Below, piece by piece: positions 19,328-28,080 of a stretch of 41,331 bases of DNA. Origin of the DNA: Candidatus Cybelea septentrionalis (GTDB lineage Bacteria; Vulcanimicrobiota; Vulcanimicrobiia; Vulcanimicrobiales; Vulcanimicrobiaceae). The stretch covers positions 1-41,331 of the forward strand of contig PMHJ01000016.1 of assembly GCA_003158175.1 (NCBI GenBank), read 5' to 3'. Each line of letters starts with the position of its first letter. Position 1 is the first letter of the stretch. The notes below the pieces were generated by a model. It saw only the letters and a program-made list of their open reading frames with translations. It searched no databases and was not told where the DNA came from. Both the position numbers and the translations under genes were made by a program.

Positions 19328-19349
19328 AATAACATTGACAATTGTTATT
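19328..19349. promoter_or_regulatory. AT-rich inverted repeat in the 195-bp intergenic region before the first propeller lipoprotein
   Basis: AATAACA and TGTTATT are separated by 8 bp that begin TTGACA. A direct repeat TGATAACA lies on either side (19320-19327 and 19385-19392). The segment 19276-19432 is far richer in A+T than its surroundings and holds no gene. I take it to be the promoter and control region for the gene at 19433. No clear -10 box at standard spacing was found. Confidence 0.4.
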
Positions 19350-19432
19350 ATTTTTGGGGAATTCATACTTTTCTCGCGTCACTCTGATAACATAAATCAT
19401 CTTTTATTGGGGTGTTCAATGGGTGACCGAAC

Positions 19433-20515
19433 GTGAACGAACGTCGTGACTCTCGCCACTCGGTGATAATCGTGCTCGCGGTTCTCGCCGCCGGCCTTTG
19501 CGCGTGTTCGGGTTCGGGCAACGCGGTGCCAACGGCCATAGGTCCCGCAACCCGCGCAAACGTGGGTCTTCCATTCCTCAGAGAGCGGGTGAAGATCAAA
19601 GAGTTTGCCGATCTTCCGCAGTACAGCGGCGACTACTCGCCGTCCGCCATCGCGTCAGGGCCGAAGAATTCCCTCTGGGTAACCGACGTAATCGATCAAG
19701 ATTACGGCGAAAACTTGGTCGCGCTAATCGACACGTCGGGCAAGCGGCTAAAGACGTTCTACTACCAGGGGGTGTCGACTGAAGGGTCCTCATTTGTCGG
19801 CATCGCCGCGGGCCCAGACGGCGCGCTGTGGATCACGGACTATTACAATTGGCAGATCGTGCGCATGACAACCGGCGGCACTTTTTCAACCTTTCCGTTG
19901 ACCACCGCTCCGATCGGGATTACGGTCGGTCCCGACAAGGCGCTCTGGTTTACGGAGTCCGGTGCAATTGGACGCATCACGACGAAAGGCGCCGTTACCA
20001 TCTATCCCGCCGGTGACTTCGACGAGGACATTACCGCAGGCCCGGACGACGCGTTGTGGTTTACCGAACTGAGCGGGAATGCGATCGGGCGCATCACGAC
20101 GGACGGAAAGATCACGACGTACACAAAAGGCATCAGCAGCGGAGCCGGCCCTTACTGGGTCGCCACGGGACCCGACGGCGCGCTGTGGTTCACCGAAGCG
20201 ACGGGCGGGCGCATCGGACGGATCACAACGAGCGGCAAAGTCACCGAATATTCCCGCGGAATTACTCCGACTGAAGAGCCAGTCGGCATCGCCGCCGGCC
20301 CGGATGGTGCCATGTGGTTCACCGAATACGAAAGCTACGATTCGTACGAGATACGCGAGTCGAAGGTTGGGCGTATCGCGATGACCGGCAGAATTTCAGA
20401 GTATTCGAAGGGTCTTTCAGGCACGTCCGGTCCGGGCGATATCGTTGCAGGACCTGACGGCAACATGTGGTTCGTCGAAACCTACGCGGATCGTACGGGC
20501 CGCGTCAATTTGTGA
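19433..20515 (+). CDS. Streptogramin-lyase-like (Vgb-fold) beta-propeller lipoprotein 1
   Basis: 360 residues. A lipoprotein signal (VLAVLAAGLCAC, Cys near residue 24) is followed by six or seven propeller blades of the form [10 protein letters not shown]...GRITTxGKITEYT. The fold matches virginiamycin B lyase, which opens streptogramin rings using catalytic His and Glu residues. The mature part of this protein contains no His at all, so that reaction is not plausible and a binding or scaffolding role on the cell surface is more likely. The start is GTG 19433-19435, with GGGTGA 6 nt before it. A paralog follows after 9 bp. Confidence 0.85.
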   Translation: MNERRDSRHSVIIVLAVLAAGLCACSGSGNAVPTAIGPATRANVGLPFLRERVKIKEFADLPQYSGDYSPSAIASGPKNSLWVTDVIDQDYGENLVALIDTSGKRLKTFYYQGVSTEGSSFVGIAAGPDGALWITDYYNWQIVRMTTGGTFSTFPLTTAPIGITVGPDKALWFTESGAIGRITTKGAVTIYPAGDFDEDITAGPDDALWFTELSGNAIGRITTDGKITTYTKGISSGAGPYWVATGPDGALWFTEATGGRIGRITTSGKVTEYSRGITPTEEPVGIAAGPDGAMWFTEYESYDSYEIRESKVGRIAMTGRISEYSKGLSGTSGPGDIVAGPDGNMWFVETYADRTGRVNL

Positions 20516-20524
20516 AAGGTAGGA

Positions 20525-21595
20525 GTGTTGAACACGGTGCGATGGATCATCCTGGTTTCCGCGCTCGCGGCCGTGGTTTGCGGCTGCTCGCAGTCCGGAG
20601 GTTCGCCCTCGCCGGCGGCGGGCGTTCTACCGGCAGTCAAACACATCAAGATCGAAGAGTTTTCCGATCTCCCTGGTGGTAGTGGATACTACTTCCCGAC
20701 GGCCTTGACCGCTGGGTCGGACGGTCAACTTTGGATCGCCGTCGACGTCGACCAGGATTACGGCGAGAGCGCAGTGGCGCGCGTGACGACGTCCGCGAAG
20801 CGAACCCGAACGTTTTATTATTACAACTCCGCCAGCCCTGCATTCGAAGGCATCGCCCAGGGATCCGACGGCGCTTATTGGCTTACGGATTGGGCGGATG
20901 GCTTGATCGTCCGGTTGAGCCCGCACGAGAGAATGAAAAAGTACCACGTCTACGACAGCGATCTCTCGGACATCGTCGCCGGTCCCGATGGGGCGCTGTG
21001 GTTTGCGCAAGGCGATTCCGTGGGGCGGATCACCACATCGGGAAAGATCACCATCTTCAGTACCGGCGCACGGCAGACGACGTACGCGTGGGACCTCGGC
21101 GTTCAGGACATTACGGTCGGGCCCGACGGCGCGCTTTGGTTCACCAATAAGAGTAGAAACGCGGTCGGGCGCATTACGACCGCGGGAAAGATCACGGAGT
21201 ACACACGGGGAATTTCGGCCGGCGCCGGCCTGACTTCGATCGCGCCTGGGCCGGACGGCGCGCTTTGGTTCACCGAGATGAGCGGAGGGCGCGTCGGGCG
21301 CATCACCACAAAGGGAAGCGTCACCGAATATACGAGCGGCATTACGGAGGGCGAACAGCCGGTCGGCATCGCCGCGGGTCCCGACGGAGCGATGTGGTTC
21401 ACGGAGTATGAGGGCAGCTACGCTTACTACGGCGCGAAGATCGGTCGAATTACGATGCGCGGTAGGGTCTCGGAGTATTCCAATATCAGCTCGACCTCGG
21501 GACCGACCGCGATCGTGCAAGGCCCCGATCACAATATGTGGTTCGTCGAGACGTCGGTCAATAAGTTAGGCCGAGTCGACCTCTCGGGAACCTGA
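20525..21595 (+). CDS. Streptogramin-lyase-like (Vgb-fold) beta-propeller lipoprotein 2
   Basis: About 356 residues, paralogous to the preceding gene in blade order and sequence. Both have a KIEEF/KIKEF-ADLP opening and a DQDYGE segment, and both end near WFVET. A lipobox-like VVCGC follows a hydrophobic signal. Its few His residues (VKHIK, SPHERM, KYHVY, GPDHN) do not sit in the blade positions used by virginiamycin B lyase, so lyase activity is unlikely. The start is uncertain: GTG 20525 overlaps AGGAG, and TTG 20528 or GTG 20537 are alternatives. Its last 30 bp overlap the convergent aconitase gene. Confidence 0.82.
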   Translation: MLNTVRWIILVSALAAVVCGCSQSGGSPSPAAGVLPAVKHIKIEEFSDLPGGSGYYFPTALTAGSDGQLWIAVDVDQDYGESAVARVTTSAKRTRTFYYYNSASPAFEGIAQGSDGAYWLTDWADGLIVRLSPHERMKKYHVYDSDLSDIVAGPDGALWFAQGDSVGRITTSGKITIFSTGARQTTYAWDLGVQDITVGPDGALWFTNKSRNAVGRITTAGKITEYTRGISAGAGLTSIAPGPDGALWFTEMSGGRVGRITTKGSVTEYTSGITEGEQPVGIAAGPDGAMWFTEYEGSYAYYGAKIGRITMRGRVSEYSNISSTSGPTAIVQGPDHNMWFVETSVNKLGRVDLSGT

Positions 21596-24319
21596 TCGTA
21601 GCTGACGCAATACGTATTGCAGAATGCCGCCGTGCCGATAGTACTCGGCTTCGTTTGGAGTGTCGATCCGCACGAGCGCGTCAAAGCGTAGCGACTTGCC
21701 GCTGTGCGGATCGGTCGCTTTGACGTGCACGCGCATCCGAGGGTCGAGCTTCGCCTCAATCCCGGTAATATCGAAGATCTCTTCACCCGTCAGTCCGTAC
21801 GTCGAGCGATCGGCACCGTCGAGATACTCCAGCGGCAAGACGCCCATGCCGATGAGGTTACTACGGTGAATCCGCTCGAACGACTCCGCGATGACGGCCT
21901 TGATGCCCAGGAGGTACGGTCCTTTTGCGGCCCAGTCGCGTGAGGAGCCCGAACCGTACTCCTTGCCGGCAAGCACGATCAACGGCGTGCCCTCAGCCTT
22001 GTAGCGCATCGCCGCATCGAAGATCGATAGGCGTTCTCCGCTCGGCAGATAGCGAGTCACGCCGCCTTCGACGCCCTCGGCCAGCGCGTTGCGTAGCCGA
22101 ATGTTCGCGAAGGTCCCGCGCATCATCACCTCGTGATTGCCGCGCCGCGCGCCGTACGAGTTGAACTCGCCTGGTTCGATACCGCGCTCCATCAGGTATC
22201 TCGCCGCCGGACTAATCTTGGAGATGCTTCCCGCCGGCGAAATATGGTCGGTCGTCACGGAGTCGCCGAGCACCGCAATCGCACGAGCGCCGTGCACGTC
22301 CTGCAGCGCCCGTGGCCGTTCGGGCATTTCATCGAAGTACGGCGGTTTCTTCACATACTCCGAATCCGGATCCCAAGCGTACCGTTCGCTGGTCGCGACT
22401 TGAAGATTCCGCCAGTTCTCATCGCCGTCGAAGACGTGAGAGTACTCGCGTTCGAACATCTCCTGGCCGATGCACGCCGCCAGCGTCGTGGCGATCTCGT
22501 CGTTGCTGGGCCAAATCTCCGCGAGAAAGACCGGCAGCCCGTCGCTGCCGGTACCCAACGGCTCGGTCGTCAGGTCGACGTCCATTCGGCCGGCGAGTGC
22601 GTAAGCGACAACCAGCGGCGGCGACGCGAGGTAGTTTGCGCGAACCTGCGCGTGGATGCGCCCCTCGAAGTTTCGATTCCCCGAGAGTACCGCCGCAACG
22701 ATCAAGTCTTGATCGGAAACGGCTTCGGCGACGTCGCTCGGAAGCGGTCCCGAGTTGCCGATGCAGGTCGTGCATCCATATCCGACGACGTTGAAGCCGA
22801 GCCGATCGAGCGGCTCTTGCAGCCCGGATTTGGCGAGGTAATCCGTGACGACTTTCGAGCCGGGCGCGAGCGAGGTTTTCACCCACGGTTGCGTTCGGAG
22901 GCCGCGTGCCAGGGCGTTACGCGCTAGCAGACCCGCACCGATAAGCACCGACGGATTCGACGTGTTCGTGCAAGAGGTAATCGCGGCAATGACCACCGCT
23001 CCGTCATAGAGCTCGGCGTCGGTCTTCGCAATCGTCGCCGTTCCGCCGCCGCCCTCGTTCTCGAAGCGCTCGACCGCGTTGTTTGCGCGTTCCCGCTGCG
23101 CAACCCACTCCTCCATCGCATGTTCGAAAGAACGTTTAACCTCGCCCAGCGGCACCCGGTCTTGCGGACGGCTCGGTCCGGCGAGACACGGCTCCACCGT
23201 CGAAAGATCGAGCGCGAGCGAATCCGCAAATGCGGGATCCGGCGTCTCATCGGTGCGAAAGAGGCTTTGCGCCTTCGCATAGGCCTCGACCAATTCGATC
23301 TGCTCGCGCGAGCGTCCGGTCAATCGAAGATACTCGAGGGTGCGATCGTCGATGGGAAAGATCGCCACCGTCGATCCGAACTCCGGCGACATGTTGCTGA
23401 TCGTCGTACGATCCACGACTGGCAACGCAGAGAGTCCCGGCCCGTAAAACTCGACGAACTTTCCGACGACGCCTTTTTGGCGCAGCATTTGCGCGACGGT
23501 AAGCACCAGGTCGGTGGCAGTCACGCCTTCGCGCATCGCGCCCTCGAGACGAAAGCCGACCACTTCGGGAATCAACATCGTAACGGGTTGACCGAGCATC
23601 GCAGCCTCGGCTTCGATGCCGCCGACGCCCCACGCTAGCACGCCTAAGCCGTTGACCATCGTCGTATGCGAATCGGTGCCGACGGCTGTGTCGGGGAAGG
23701 CGAGCGTGGGTTCCTCCGAAGCGTTCACGGTGCCGAACACGACGCGCGCGAGATACTCGATATTGACTTGATGAACGATTCCAGTTCCCGGTGGAACGAC
23801 GCGGAAGTCCTGCAGAGCCGACTGTCCCCATTTCAGAAAAGCGTAGCGTTCCAGATTGCGCTCGAACTCGAGGTCGGTGTTCTTCGCCAACGAACCATCG
23901 GCGCCGAAGTAATCCACCTGCACCGAATGATCGATCACGAGCTCGACCGGCTGCAAGGGATTAATGACTCGAGGGTCGCCGCCCATTTCTGCCATCGCGT
24001 CGCGCATCGCCGCCAGATCGACGACGCACGGCACGCCGGTGAAATCCTGAAGCAAGACGCGAGCCGGGGTGAAGGCGATCTCGCGCTCGTGGCGCGAATG
24101 GCCGTCGTAGCGCGCGAGCGCTTCGATATCGTCACGCGTCACGGTTCGCCCATCCTCGCAGCGGAGCAAGTTCTCGAGCAAGATCTTGAGCGAGAAAGGC
24201 AGGCGCGAAAGTTTTCCTATTCCGCGGCTTTCCAGCGCGTCGAGACGGAAATAACCATACGTACGATCGCCAGCGCGCAGCGAGTCGAGCGCGCTAAAGC
24301 TGTTGGGATGGCGGTTCAT
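21566..24319 (-). CDS. acnA: Aconitate hydratase A
   Basis: 917 residues, the AcnA/IRP1 length. It interconverts citrate and isocitrate in the TCA cycle through a 4Fe-4S cluster. Cluster ligands are the Cys in [11 protein letters not shown] (about residue 448) and the two in [12 protein letters not shown] (about 515-518). Substrate-binding segments include [44 protein letters not shown] and [13 protein letters not shown] (each shorter than the full conserved block). It ends normally with LQYVLRQL plus a short tail. ATG 24317-24319 overlaps the end of the RNase D gene by 26 bp, indicating one operon with it. Confidence 0.96.
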   Translation of the reverse strand: MNRHPNSFSALDSLRAGDRTYGYFRLDALESRGIGKLSRLPFSLKILLENLLRCEDGRTVTRDDIEALARYDGHSRHEREIAFTPARVLLQDFTGVPCVVDLAAMRDAMAEMGGDPRVINPLQPVELVIDHSVQVDYFGADGSLAKNTDLEFERNLERYAFLKWGQSALQDFRVVPPGTGIVHQVNIEYLARVVFGTVNASEEPTLAFPDTAVGTDSHTTMVNGLGVLAWGVGGIEAEAAMLGQPVTMLIPEVVGFRLEGAMREGVTATDLVLTVAQMLRQKGVVGKFVEFYGPGLSALPVVDRTTISNMSPEFGSTVAIFPIDDRTLEYLRLTGRSREQIELVEAYAKAQSLFRTDETPDPAFADSLALDLSTVEPCLAGPSRPQDRVPLGEVKRSFEHAMEEWVAQRERANNAVERFENEGGGGTATIAKTDAELYDGAVVIAAITSCTNTSNPSVLIGAGLLARNALARGLRTQPWVKTSLAPGSKVVTDYLAKSGLQEPLDRLGFNVVGYGCTTCIGNSGPLPSDVAEAVSDQDLIVAAVLSGNRNFEGRIHAQVRANYLASPPLVVAYALAGRMDVDLTTEPLGTGSDGLPVFLAEIWPSNDEIATTLAACIGQEMFEREYSHVFDGDENWRNLQVATSERYAWDPDSEYVKKPPYFDEMPERPRALQDVHGARAIAVLGDSVTTDHISPAGSISKISPAARYLMERGIEPGEFNSYGARRGNHEVMMRGTFANIRLRNALAEGVEGGVTRYLPSGERLSIFDAAMRYKAEGTPLIVLAGKEYGSGSSRDWAAKGPYLLGIKAVIAESFERIHRSNLIGMGVLPLEYLDGADRSTYGLTGEEIFDITGIEAKLDPRMRVHVKATDPHSGKSLRFDALVRIDTPNEAEYYRHGGILQYVLRQLRSGSREVDSA

Positions 24320-25487
24320 CGACCAATCGTACTTTGGGATCGCCGGTGGCGTAGCCTTCGATCTTTAGCACCGCTTCGCCGCGGAGCATCCGCCAGAGCG
24401 GTTCGGCGACGAGCCACAGCCGCCAAGGCTGCAATGCCAAGACGCGTTCGAAACTCTCACGATCCGGCGGAATCTCACGCGCCAAACGCTCGAGTGCGGC
24501 GCGCGGCACCAGCAAGCTGGACGGCAGCTCGGCCTCGCGCGCGATTTCCGCGATCACCGCGCCAAGCAGCGAAACGAGCGCATCGCGTGCCGGCGCCGCG
24601 TTCCTAACCGGCCGCTGCGGGAGCTCGTCTTCGGAGAGCGCTTGTCCTCGGGCCACGGCTTCGAGAATGGCCGCACCGAGCTGCCGCTTCATTCCGCCGT
24701 CAAACCTTCGGAGCTGGGCAAAATCGTCGGTTTTCGCGGGCTTTGTCGCGGCCAGCCCCGCCACGACATCGTCGGGAAGCACGTACCTCACCGGAAGGTC
24801 GCGGTCGCGCGCAACGGCGTCGCGCAGCTTGACGAGCTCGTTGAGAATTCCCAGCTCGCGGCGGCTCATTCGCATCGCACCGGGAATGCGCAGATAAGCC
24901 CGGCGTTCGTCCATGCGATACCGCTCGATGTCGCCAAGCTCCGAACACTCCTCAAAGACCCATTCGTAGCGTCCCTTCTGTTCCAAACGCGGCAGTAGCG
25001 CGTCGTAGACCGGCAACAGATGCACGACGTCGTCGACGAGATATTCGATCTGACGTTCGGAGAAGGGCCGCGCCGACCAATCGCTGACCGTTTGCGACTT
25101 TGCCAATCGAACGCCGCAAACGCTCCGCACGAGGTCGGCCAGCGAGATCTGCATGCCGTAGCCCAAAAACGATGCCGCGATTTGCGTATCGAAAACGCGC
25201 GACGGCACGAGACCGTAGCGATCGGCAAAGATCTTCAGATCCGCCGAGAGCGCGTGACCCACGACCGTCGTTTGGGTCAGCGCCAAAACGAGCGGCCGTA
25301 AATCGGTCAGCGCGAGCGCGTCGACGATGACGGCGCCGTCGTCGAAGGCGAGCTGCACGACCATGAGCCTCGCCGAATACGTGCGCTCGGCGTGGAACTC
25401 CGTGTCCAGCGCAACGCGCGCGGCATCGCGAACTCGAACGCAGAGCTCATCGAGGCCGGCTCGATCCGCAACGATTGACGGCGTCAA
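24294..25487 (-). CDS. rnd: Ribonuclease D
   Basis: 397 residues. It is a DEDDy 3'-5' exoribonuclease that trims tRNA and other stable RNA ends. Exo I is [13 protein letters not shown] (Asp and Glu near residues 28-30), Exo II is [13 protein letters not shown], and Exo III is the Tyr and Asp of [19 protein letters not shown]. Two HRDC-like helical regions follow. I chose TTG 25485-25487, which overlaps the upstream stop as TTGA and places the N-terminus where E. coli RNase D begins. A GTG at 25580 would add 31 residues and overlap the upstream gene by 97 bp. It lies between tvp38-like and acnA genes on the same strand. Confidence 0.9.
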   Translation of the reverse strand: MTPSIVADRAGLDELCVRVRDAARVALDTEFHAERTYSARLMVVQLAFDDGAVIVDALALTDLRPLVLALTQTTVVGHALSADLKIFADRYGLVPSRVFDTQIAASFLGYGMQISLADLVRSVCGVRLAKSQTVSDWSARPFSERQIEYLVDDVVHLLPVYDALLPRLEQKGRYEWVFEECSELGDIERYRMDERRAYLRIPGAMRMSRRELGILNELVKLRDAVARDRDLPVRYVLPDDVVAGLAATKPAKTDDFAQLRRFDGGMKRQLGAAILEAVARGQALSEDELPQRPVRNAAPARDALVSLLGAVIAEIAREAELPSSLLVPRAALERLAREIPPDRESFERVLALQPWRLWLVAEPLWRMLRGEAVLKIEGYATGDPKVRLVDEPPSQQL

Positions 25488-26134
25488 GGCGAAGGCGAGG
25501 CCGTCGCTCGCCGGCGGAAGTGAAAGTGCGGACACTGGTGCGTCAAGCAATAATGATGCGCGTAGCGGCGAGCTCGCCACTCATAACCGTGCACGGCAAC
25601 GGTAACGCGATCCCCAAAGACCGTCAGCAGCGCACAAATGGGCACGGCGATCGCGCACATCGTCCACACATGTACCCAAATCGGTACTCGAAAGGTGGCC
25701 GCGGTCGCGGTCGCAACCGTTCCGCCGAACCCCGGAATGACGCGCACTGCCAGCAAGAAGGCCGGAGAGCCGACGGGGAAGCGCTTCACCCATCCCGGAA
25801 GGCGGTGCAGCGATTCCTGCAGGTTGAAGAGCTTGGACGCGTGGAGATTGATCCAATAGCCGAGTAGCGCAGCGAGAACCAATCCAACCGTATCGACGAT
25901 CGTCCCGACGATCGGTCCGAAGATGGCGCCGTTCATGATTGCCAGTGCGTCCGTCACGGAAAACGGTGCCGACGCGACGACCGCGAAGATCGCGACGGCC
26001 AGCGGATAGGCAAACGGCCCAATGATGCGGATCTCGTGCTCGACGCGCGGCTGATGGCGAATGACGAAAAACGCCAGCACAAAGGAACCGGCCAATAGAG
26101 CAAGAGCGGCACCCCGTCGAAGGAGGCGATTCAA
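25484..26134 (-). CDS. TVP38/TMEM64 (DedA/SNARE-associated) family membrane protein
   Basis: 216 residues with about six membrane segments. The family core is present as ASAPFSVTDALAIMNGAIFGPIVGTIV and, later, FPVGSPAFLLAVRVIPGFGGTVAT, where R.IPG..G is the hallmark re-entrant segment. Characterised relatives are linked to lipid scrambling and membrane homeostasis. The C-terminus is odd, His/Arg-rich and outside the domain. The start is uncertain: TTG 26132-26134 gives a full first membrane segment but has no ribosome-binding site and lies 3 bp from the divergent VKOR start. A GTG at 26080 is possible but would cut that segment. Confidence 0.78.
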   Translation of the reverse strand: MNRLLRRGAALALLAGSFVLAFFVIRHQPRVEHEIRIIGPFAYPLAVAIFAVVASAPFSVTDALAIMNGAIFGPIVGTIVDTVGLVLAALLGYWINLHASKLFNLQESLHRLPGWVKRFPVGSPAFLLAVRVIPGFGGTVATATAATFRVPIWVHVWTMCAIAVPICALLTVFGDRVTVAVHGYEWRARRYAHHYCLTHQCPHFHFRRRATASPSP

Positions 26135-26137
26135 GCG

Positions 26138-26542
26138 ATGATCGTACGCGCAGTTATCACGGTGCTATGCGGAGTTGGGCTCTACACCTCGCTTTTCATG
26201 CTTCGCAAGAGCATCCGCGCCGCACGAGGAGAGATTCACGGCCCTAGCGTCGTTAAAACGCCCCGCGCTCACCTCTTCGGAGTGCCTAACTCCTTGCTCG
26301 GCTCGCTTTATTACCCGGCCGTGGCGGTTGCCGTCTGGTTCGTCCGCTCCCAGCTCGCTGCGGTCGTCCTGCTGTTGGTGGCCTTCTCTGCTGCCGCCAC
26401 ATCGGTCGTCCTGGCCTATTCGCTGCTTTTTGTTACGCGCCGCGAGTGCCCGTTCTGTTGGACCTCGCACGCAATCAATTGGGCGCTCCTGGCCCTGTGC
26501 GGCTGGCTATTCGTGCCGGACGTATTGAGTCGCGGCATTTGA
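26138..26542 (+). CDS. Vitamin K epoxide reductase (VKOR) family protein
   Basis: 134 residues with four membrane segments. The redox motif Cys-Pro-Phe-Cys sits in the last segment (RRECPFCWTSHAINWALLAL), and the loop after TM1 has the family's FGVPNSLLGSLYYP. VKOR homologs in bacteria reoxidise DsbA-type proteins using quinone. Unlike typical members, the loop between TM1 and TM2 has no Cys pair to relay electrons (GPSVVKTPRAHLFGVPNS), so a separate partner would be needed. AGGAGG lies about 11 nt upstream of the ATG. The 3' end contains the promoter of the candidate small RNA that follows. Confidence 0.85.
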   Translation: MIVRAVITVLCGVGLYTSLFMLRKSIRAARGEIHGPSVVKTPRAHLFGVPNSLLGSLYYPAVAVAVWFVRSQLAAVVLLLVAFSAAATSVVLAYSLLFVTRRECPFCWTSHAINWALLALCGWLFVPDVLSRGI

Positions 26543-26553
26543 TTTGGTAGAAT
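26525..26553 (+). promoter_or_regulatory. Sigma-70-type promoter for the candidate small RNA
   Basis: TTGAGT at 26525-26530, a 17-bp spacer, then TAGAAT at 26548-26553. Each hexamer differs from consensus by one or two bases and the spacing is optimal. Transcription would start near 26560, just after the VKOR stop codon. Confidence 0.55.
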
Positions 26554-26559
26554 CGCCCT

Positions 26560-26697
26560 CTCTGGTCAGGACGGCGCGAACTGTCGCCGAAACCGCCCGA
26601 GAGCGAGTACCGGCTGCGTAGCATCAGTTCTGCGCCCCGGCGAACGGCAGACCATTAATGGGGTTGCGCGAGTGCGCAACCCCTCTGCTTTTTCTTT
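26560..26697 (+). ncRNA. Candidate structured small RNA of unknown class
   Basis: About 138 nt between a good promoter and a strong intrinsic terminator, with no open reading frame of note. Foldable elements include CUCUC (26558-26562 region) pairing with GAGAG, an inner hairpin CGGCG/CGCCG with the loop CGAACUGU, a UGGUC/GACCA long-range pairing, and the terminator stem. I compared it mentally with SRP RNA, 6S, tmRNA, RNase P and common riboswitches and found no match. It could also be merely the 3' UTR of the VKOR mRNA. Confidence 0.45.
26660..26697 (+). terminator. Rho-independent terminator
   Basis: A perfect 10-bp stem, GGGGTTGCGC (26660-26669) with GCGCAACCCC (26674-26683), and a GAGT tetraloop, followed by TCTGC and a T-rich run TTTTTCTTTT. 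It ends transcription coming from the VKOR gene and/or the small RNA. Confidence 0.85.
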
Positions 26698-26801
26698 TCG
26701 CCTCGGATGGGCCGTTCGCGTTGTCGCGACGGCCCTCATGAACGCACTAGTTCACTTCGGGCCGTCGCTCCTAGCGCCCGACCCATCCGAGACGAAAAGA
26801 A
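26692..26801. repeat. 110-bp imperfect palindrome downstream of the RpiB gene
   Basis: The outer arms, 26692-26711 and 26782-26801, pair over 20 bp with a single mismatch, which becomes a G-U pair in minus-strand RNA. The inner arms GCGACGGCCC (26726-26735) and GGGCCGTCGC (26759-26768) pair perfectly, and inside them GAAC pairs with GTTC. GCGACGGCCC can alternatively pair with the upstream GGGCCGTTCGC (26709-26719). The right end lies 5 bp from the RpiB stop codon. It could be a 3'-end structure for that mRNA or a small non-autonomous element. Confidence 0.7.
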
Positions 26802-26806
26802 CCCTC

Positions 26807-27241
26807 TTAGAGCTTGCTGACGTCGGCGATCATCGCGCGGTAAGCTGGGTCCTGGGTGACCTTGGCAGCGAACCAGGCTTCGAGCATTTCGTCCGCCATG
26901 GGCGCGGAGGTTGCGCGAAGGCTCAGGCAGAGCACGTTGGCATCGTTCCACTCGCGCGCGCCGCCGGCGGTCGCGGCGTCCCCGCAGAGCGCAGCGCGAA
27001 CGCCGGGCACCTTATTTGCCGCGATGCTCACGCCCGTGCCGGTCCAACAGCAGAGGACCCCGAAGTCCGCCTGGCCTTTCGCGACGGCGGCGCCCACGCT
27101 TCGCCCGACCGACGACCAGGCATCGTCGGCTTCCGGCGCTAAGGCGCCGAACCGGCGCACCACGTGACCGTGCGCGCGCAACCACCGATCGATCGCCTCG
27201 GGAAGGTCGGCCTTCATATCGCTGCCCAGTGCTATCTGCAT
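26807..27241 (-). CDS. RpiB/LacAB-family sugar-phosphate isomerase
   Basis: 144 residues. The fold signature is FGVLCCWTGTGVSIAANKV, then PGVRAALCGDAATAGGAREWNDANVLCLSLR split across the second half. Classical RpiB has CGTGIG, LCHD and AREHND. Here the positions read CWTGTG, LCGD and AREWND, so both active-site His residues are replaced. The Cys that acts as base is kept. This pattern marks a subgroup probably acting on another aldose/ketose phosphate (C4 sugars such as erythrulose phosphate have been described for RpiB relatives). No strong ribosome-binding site precedes ATG 27239-27241. Confidence 0.8.
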   Translation of the reverse strand: MQIALGSDMKADLPEAIDRWLRAHGHVVRRFGALAPEADDAWSSVGRSVGAAVAKGQADFGVLCCWTGTGVSIAANKVPGVRAALCGDAATAGGAREWNDANVLCLSLRATSAPMADEMLEAWFAAKVTQDPAYRAMIADVSKL

Positions 27242-27282
27242 CGAGAGGTTTTCGCCACGGCGTGACAGGACGCTAGTGCCTC

Positions 27283-28080
27283 GTGAGCGATGTGCGCTTG
27301 GCGGCGACGGTCATCCTCGTTCGTTCGCCCCTCGAGGTCTATCTGACGCGTCGTAGCGCGAGCAGCGTCTTTGCGCCCGACGCCTTCGTCTTTCCGGGCG
27401 GAACGATCGAGGCGCAGGACGCCACGCCGGAAGCGCGGCTCCGCACCGTCGGGCTCGACGGCGATCGGCTCCGAGAAGAGTTTCGAGCGACGATTTCGCC
27501 GGCTTTGGCCAGCAGCGAGCCGGCCGTCGACGAAGATGCCGCGCGAAGCCTGCTCGTGGCTGCGCTCCGCGAACTCTTCGAGGAAGCCGGAATCCTCCTC
27601 GCTTGCGATCCATCGGAGAGCCCAGTAACGATGGACCCGGACCGGGCGCAGATCTCTGCCGATCGCATCGCCGTGCGCAAGGGCGAGTTGACCTTCGCGG
27701 ATTTTTTGCGCGCTCACGATTGGTTCGCCGATGCGCGCGCGCTGACGCTCTTTTCGCATTGGATCACTCCGACGAGCGAGCCTCGCCGCTATAACACGCA
27801 CTTCTTTTTTGCGGTCGCTCCGACGAATCAAGTGGCAGACGCCGACGCGCACGAAACGCACGACGGGATGTGGATCGCACCCTTGCGAGCACTCGAGCTG
27901 CAACGTGCAGGAACGCTGCATCTCGTCTATCCGACGATCAAGCATCTCGAGCGCCTCAGTTCCTTCGCCTCCGTCGACGACGCACTGCGTTACGCTCGCA
28001 CCAAACCGGTGCTGACGATCATGCCGTCGGCAGATACCGCTAATTTTGCGATCCCCGCGGCGCTCGAAAACGCGTGGTAA
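27283..28080 (+). CDS. NUDIX hydrolase of the NUDT19 (acyl-CoA diphosphatase) type
   Basis: 265 residues. It opens with RLAATVILVRSPLEVYLTRR and FVFPGGTIE, and the second half of the Nudix box is ALRELFEEAGILLA. A long insertion of about 60 residues separates the GG part from the REL..EE part. That split box is characteristic of NUDT19/RP2p proteins, which hydrolyse CoA and acyl-CoA to phosphopantetheine derivatives. The REXXEE core needed for Mg2+ binding is intact. The start is GTG 27283. It overlaps the next gene by 7 bp, so the two are probably cotranscribed. Confidence 0.85.
   Translation: MSDVRLAATVILVRSPLEVYLTRRSASSVFAPDAFVFPGGTIEAQDATPEARLRTVGLDGDRLREEFRATISPALASSEPAVDEDAARSLLVAALRELFEEAGILLACDPSESPVTMDPDRAQISADRIAVRKGELTFADFLRAHDWFADARALTLFSHWITPTSEPRRYNTHFFFAVAPTNQVADADAHETHDGMWIAPLRALELQRAGTLHLVYPTIKHLERLSSFASVDDALRYARTKPVLTIMPSADTANFAIPAALENAW

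Noticed and set aside
19433-21595. Virginiamycin B lyase (antibiotic resistance) annotation
   Set aside because: The fold matches but the catalytic His residues are missing, so resistance is not supported.
25488-25580. Extended GTG start for RNase D
   Set aside because: Would overlap the TVP38 gene by 97 bp; the TTGA overlap start matches the family N-terminus.
26560-26697. SRP RNA, 6S RNA, RNase P or a known riboswitch
   Set aside because: The GGUCAGG start hinted at SRP RNA, but the GGAAGGAAGCAGC core is absent; none of the other conserved motifs was found.
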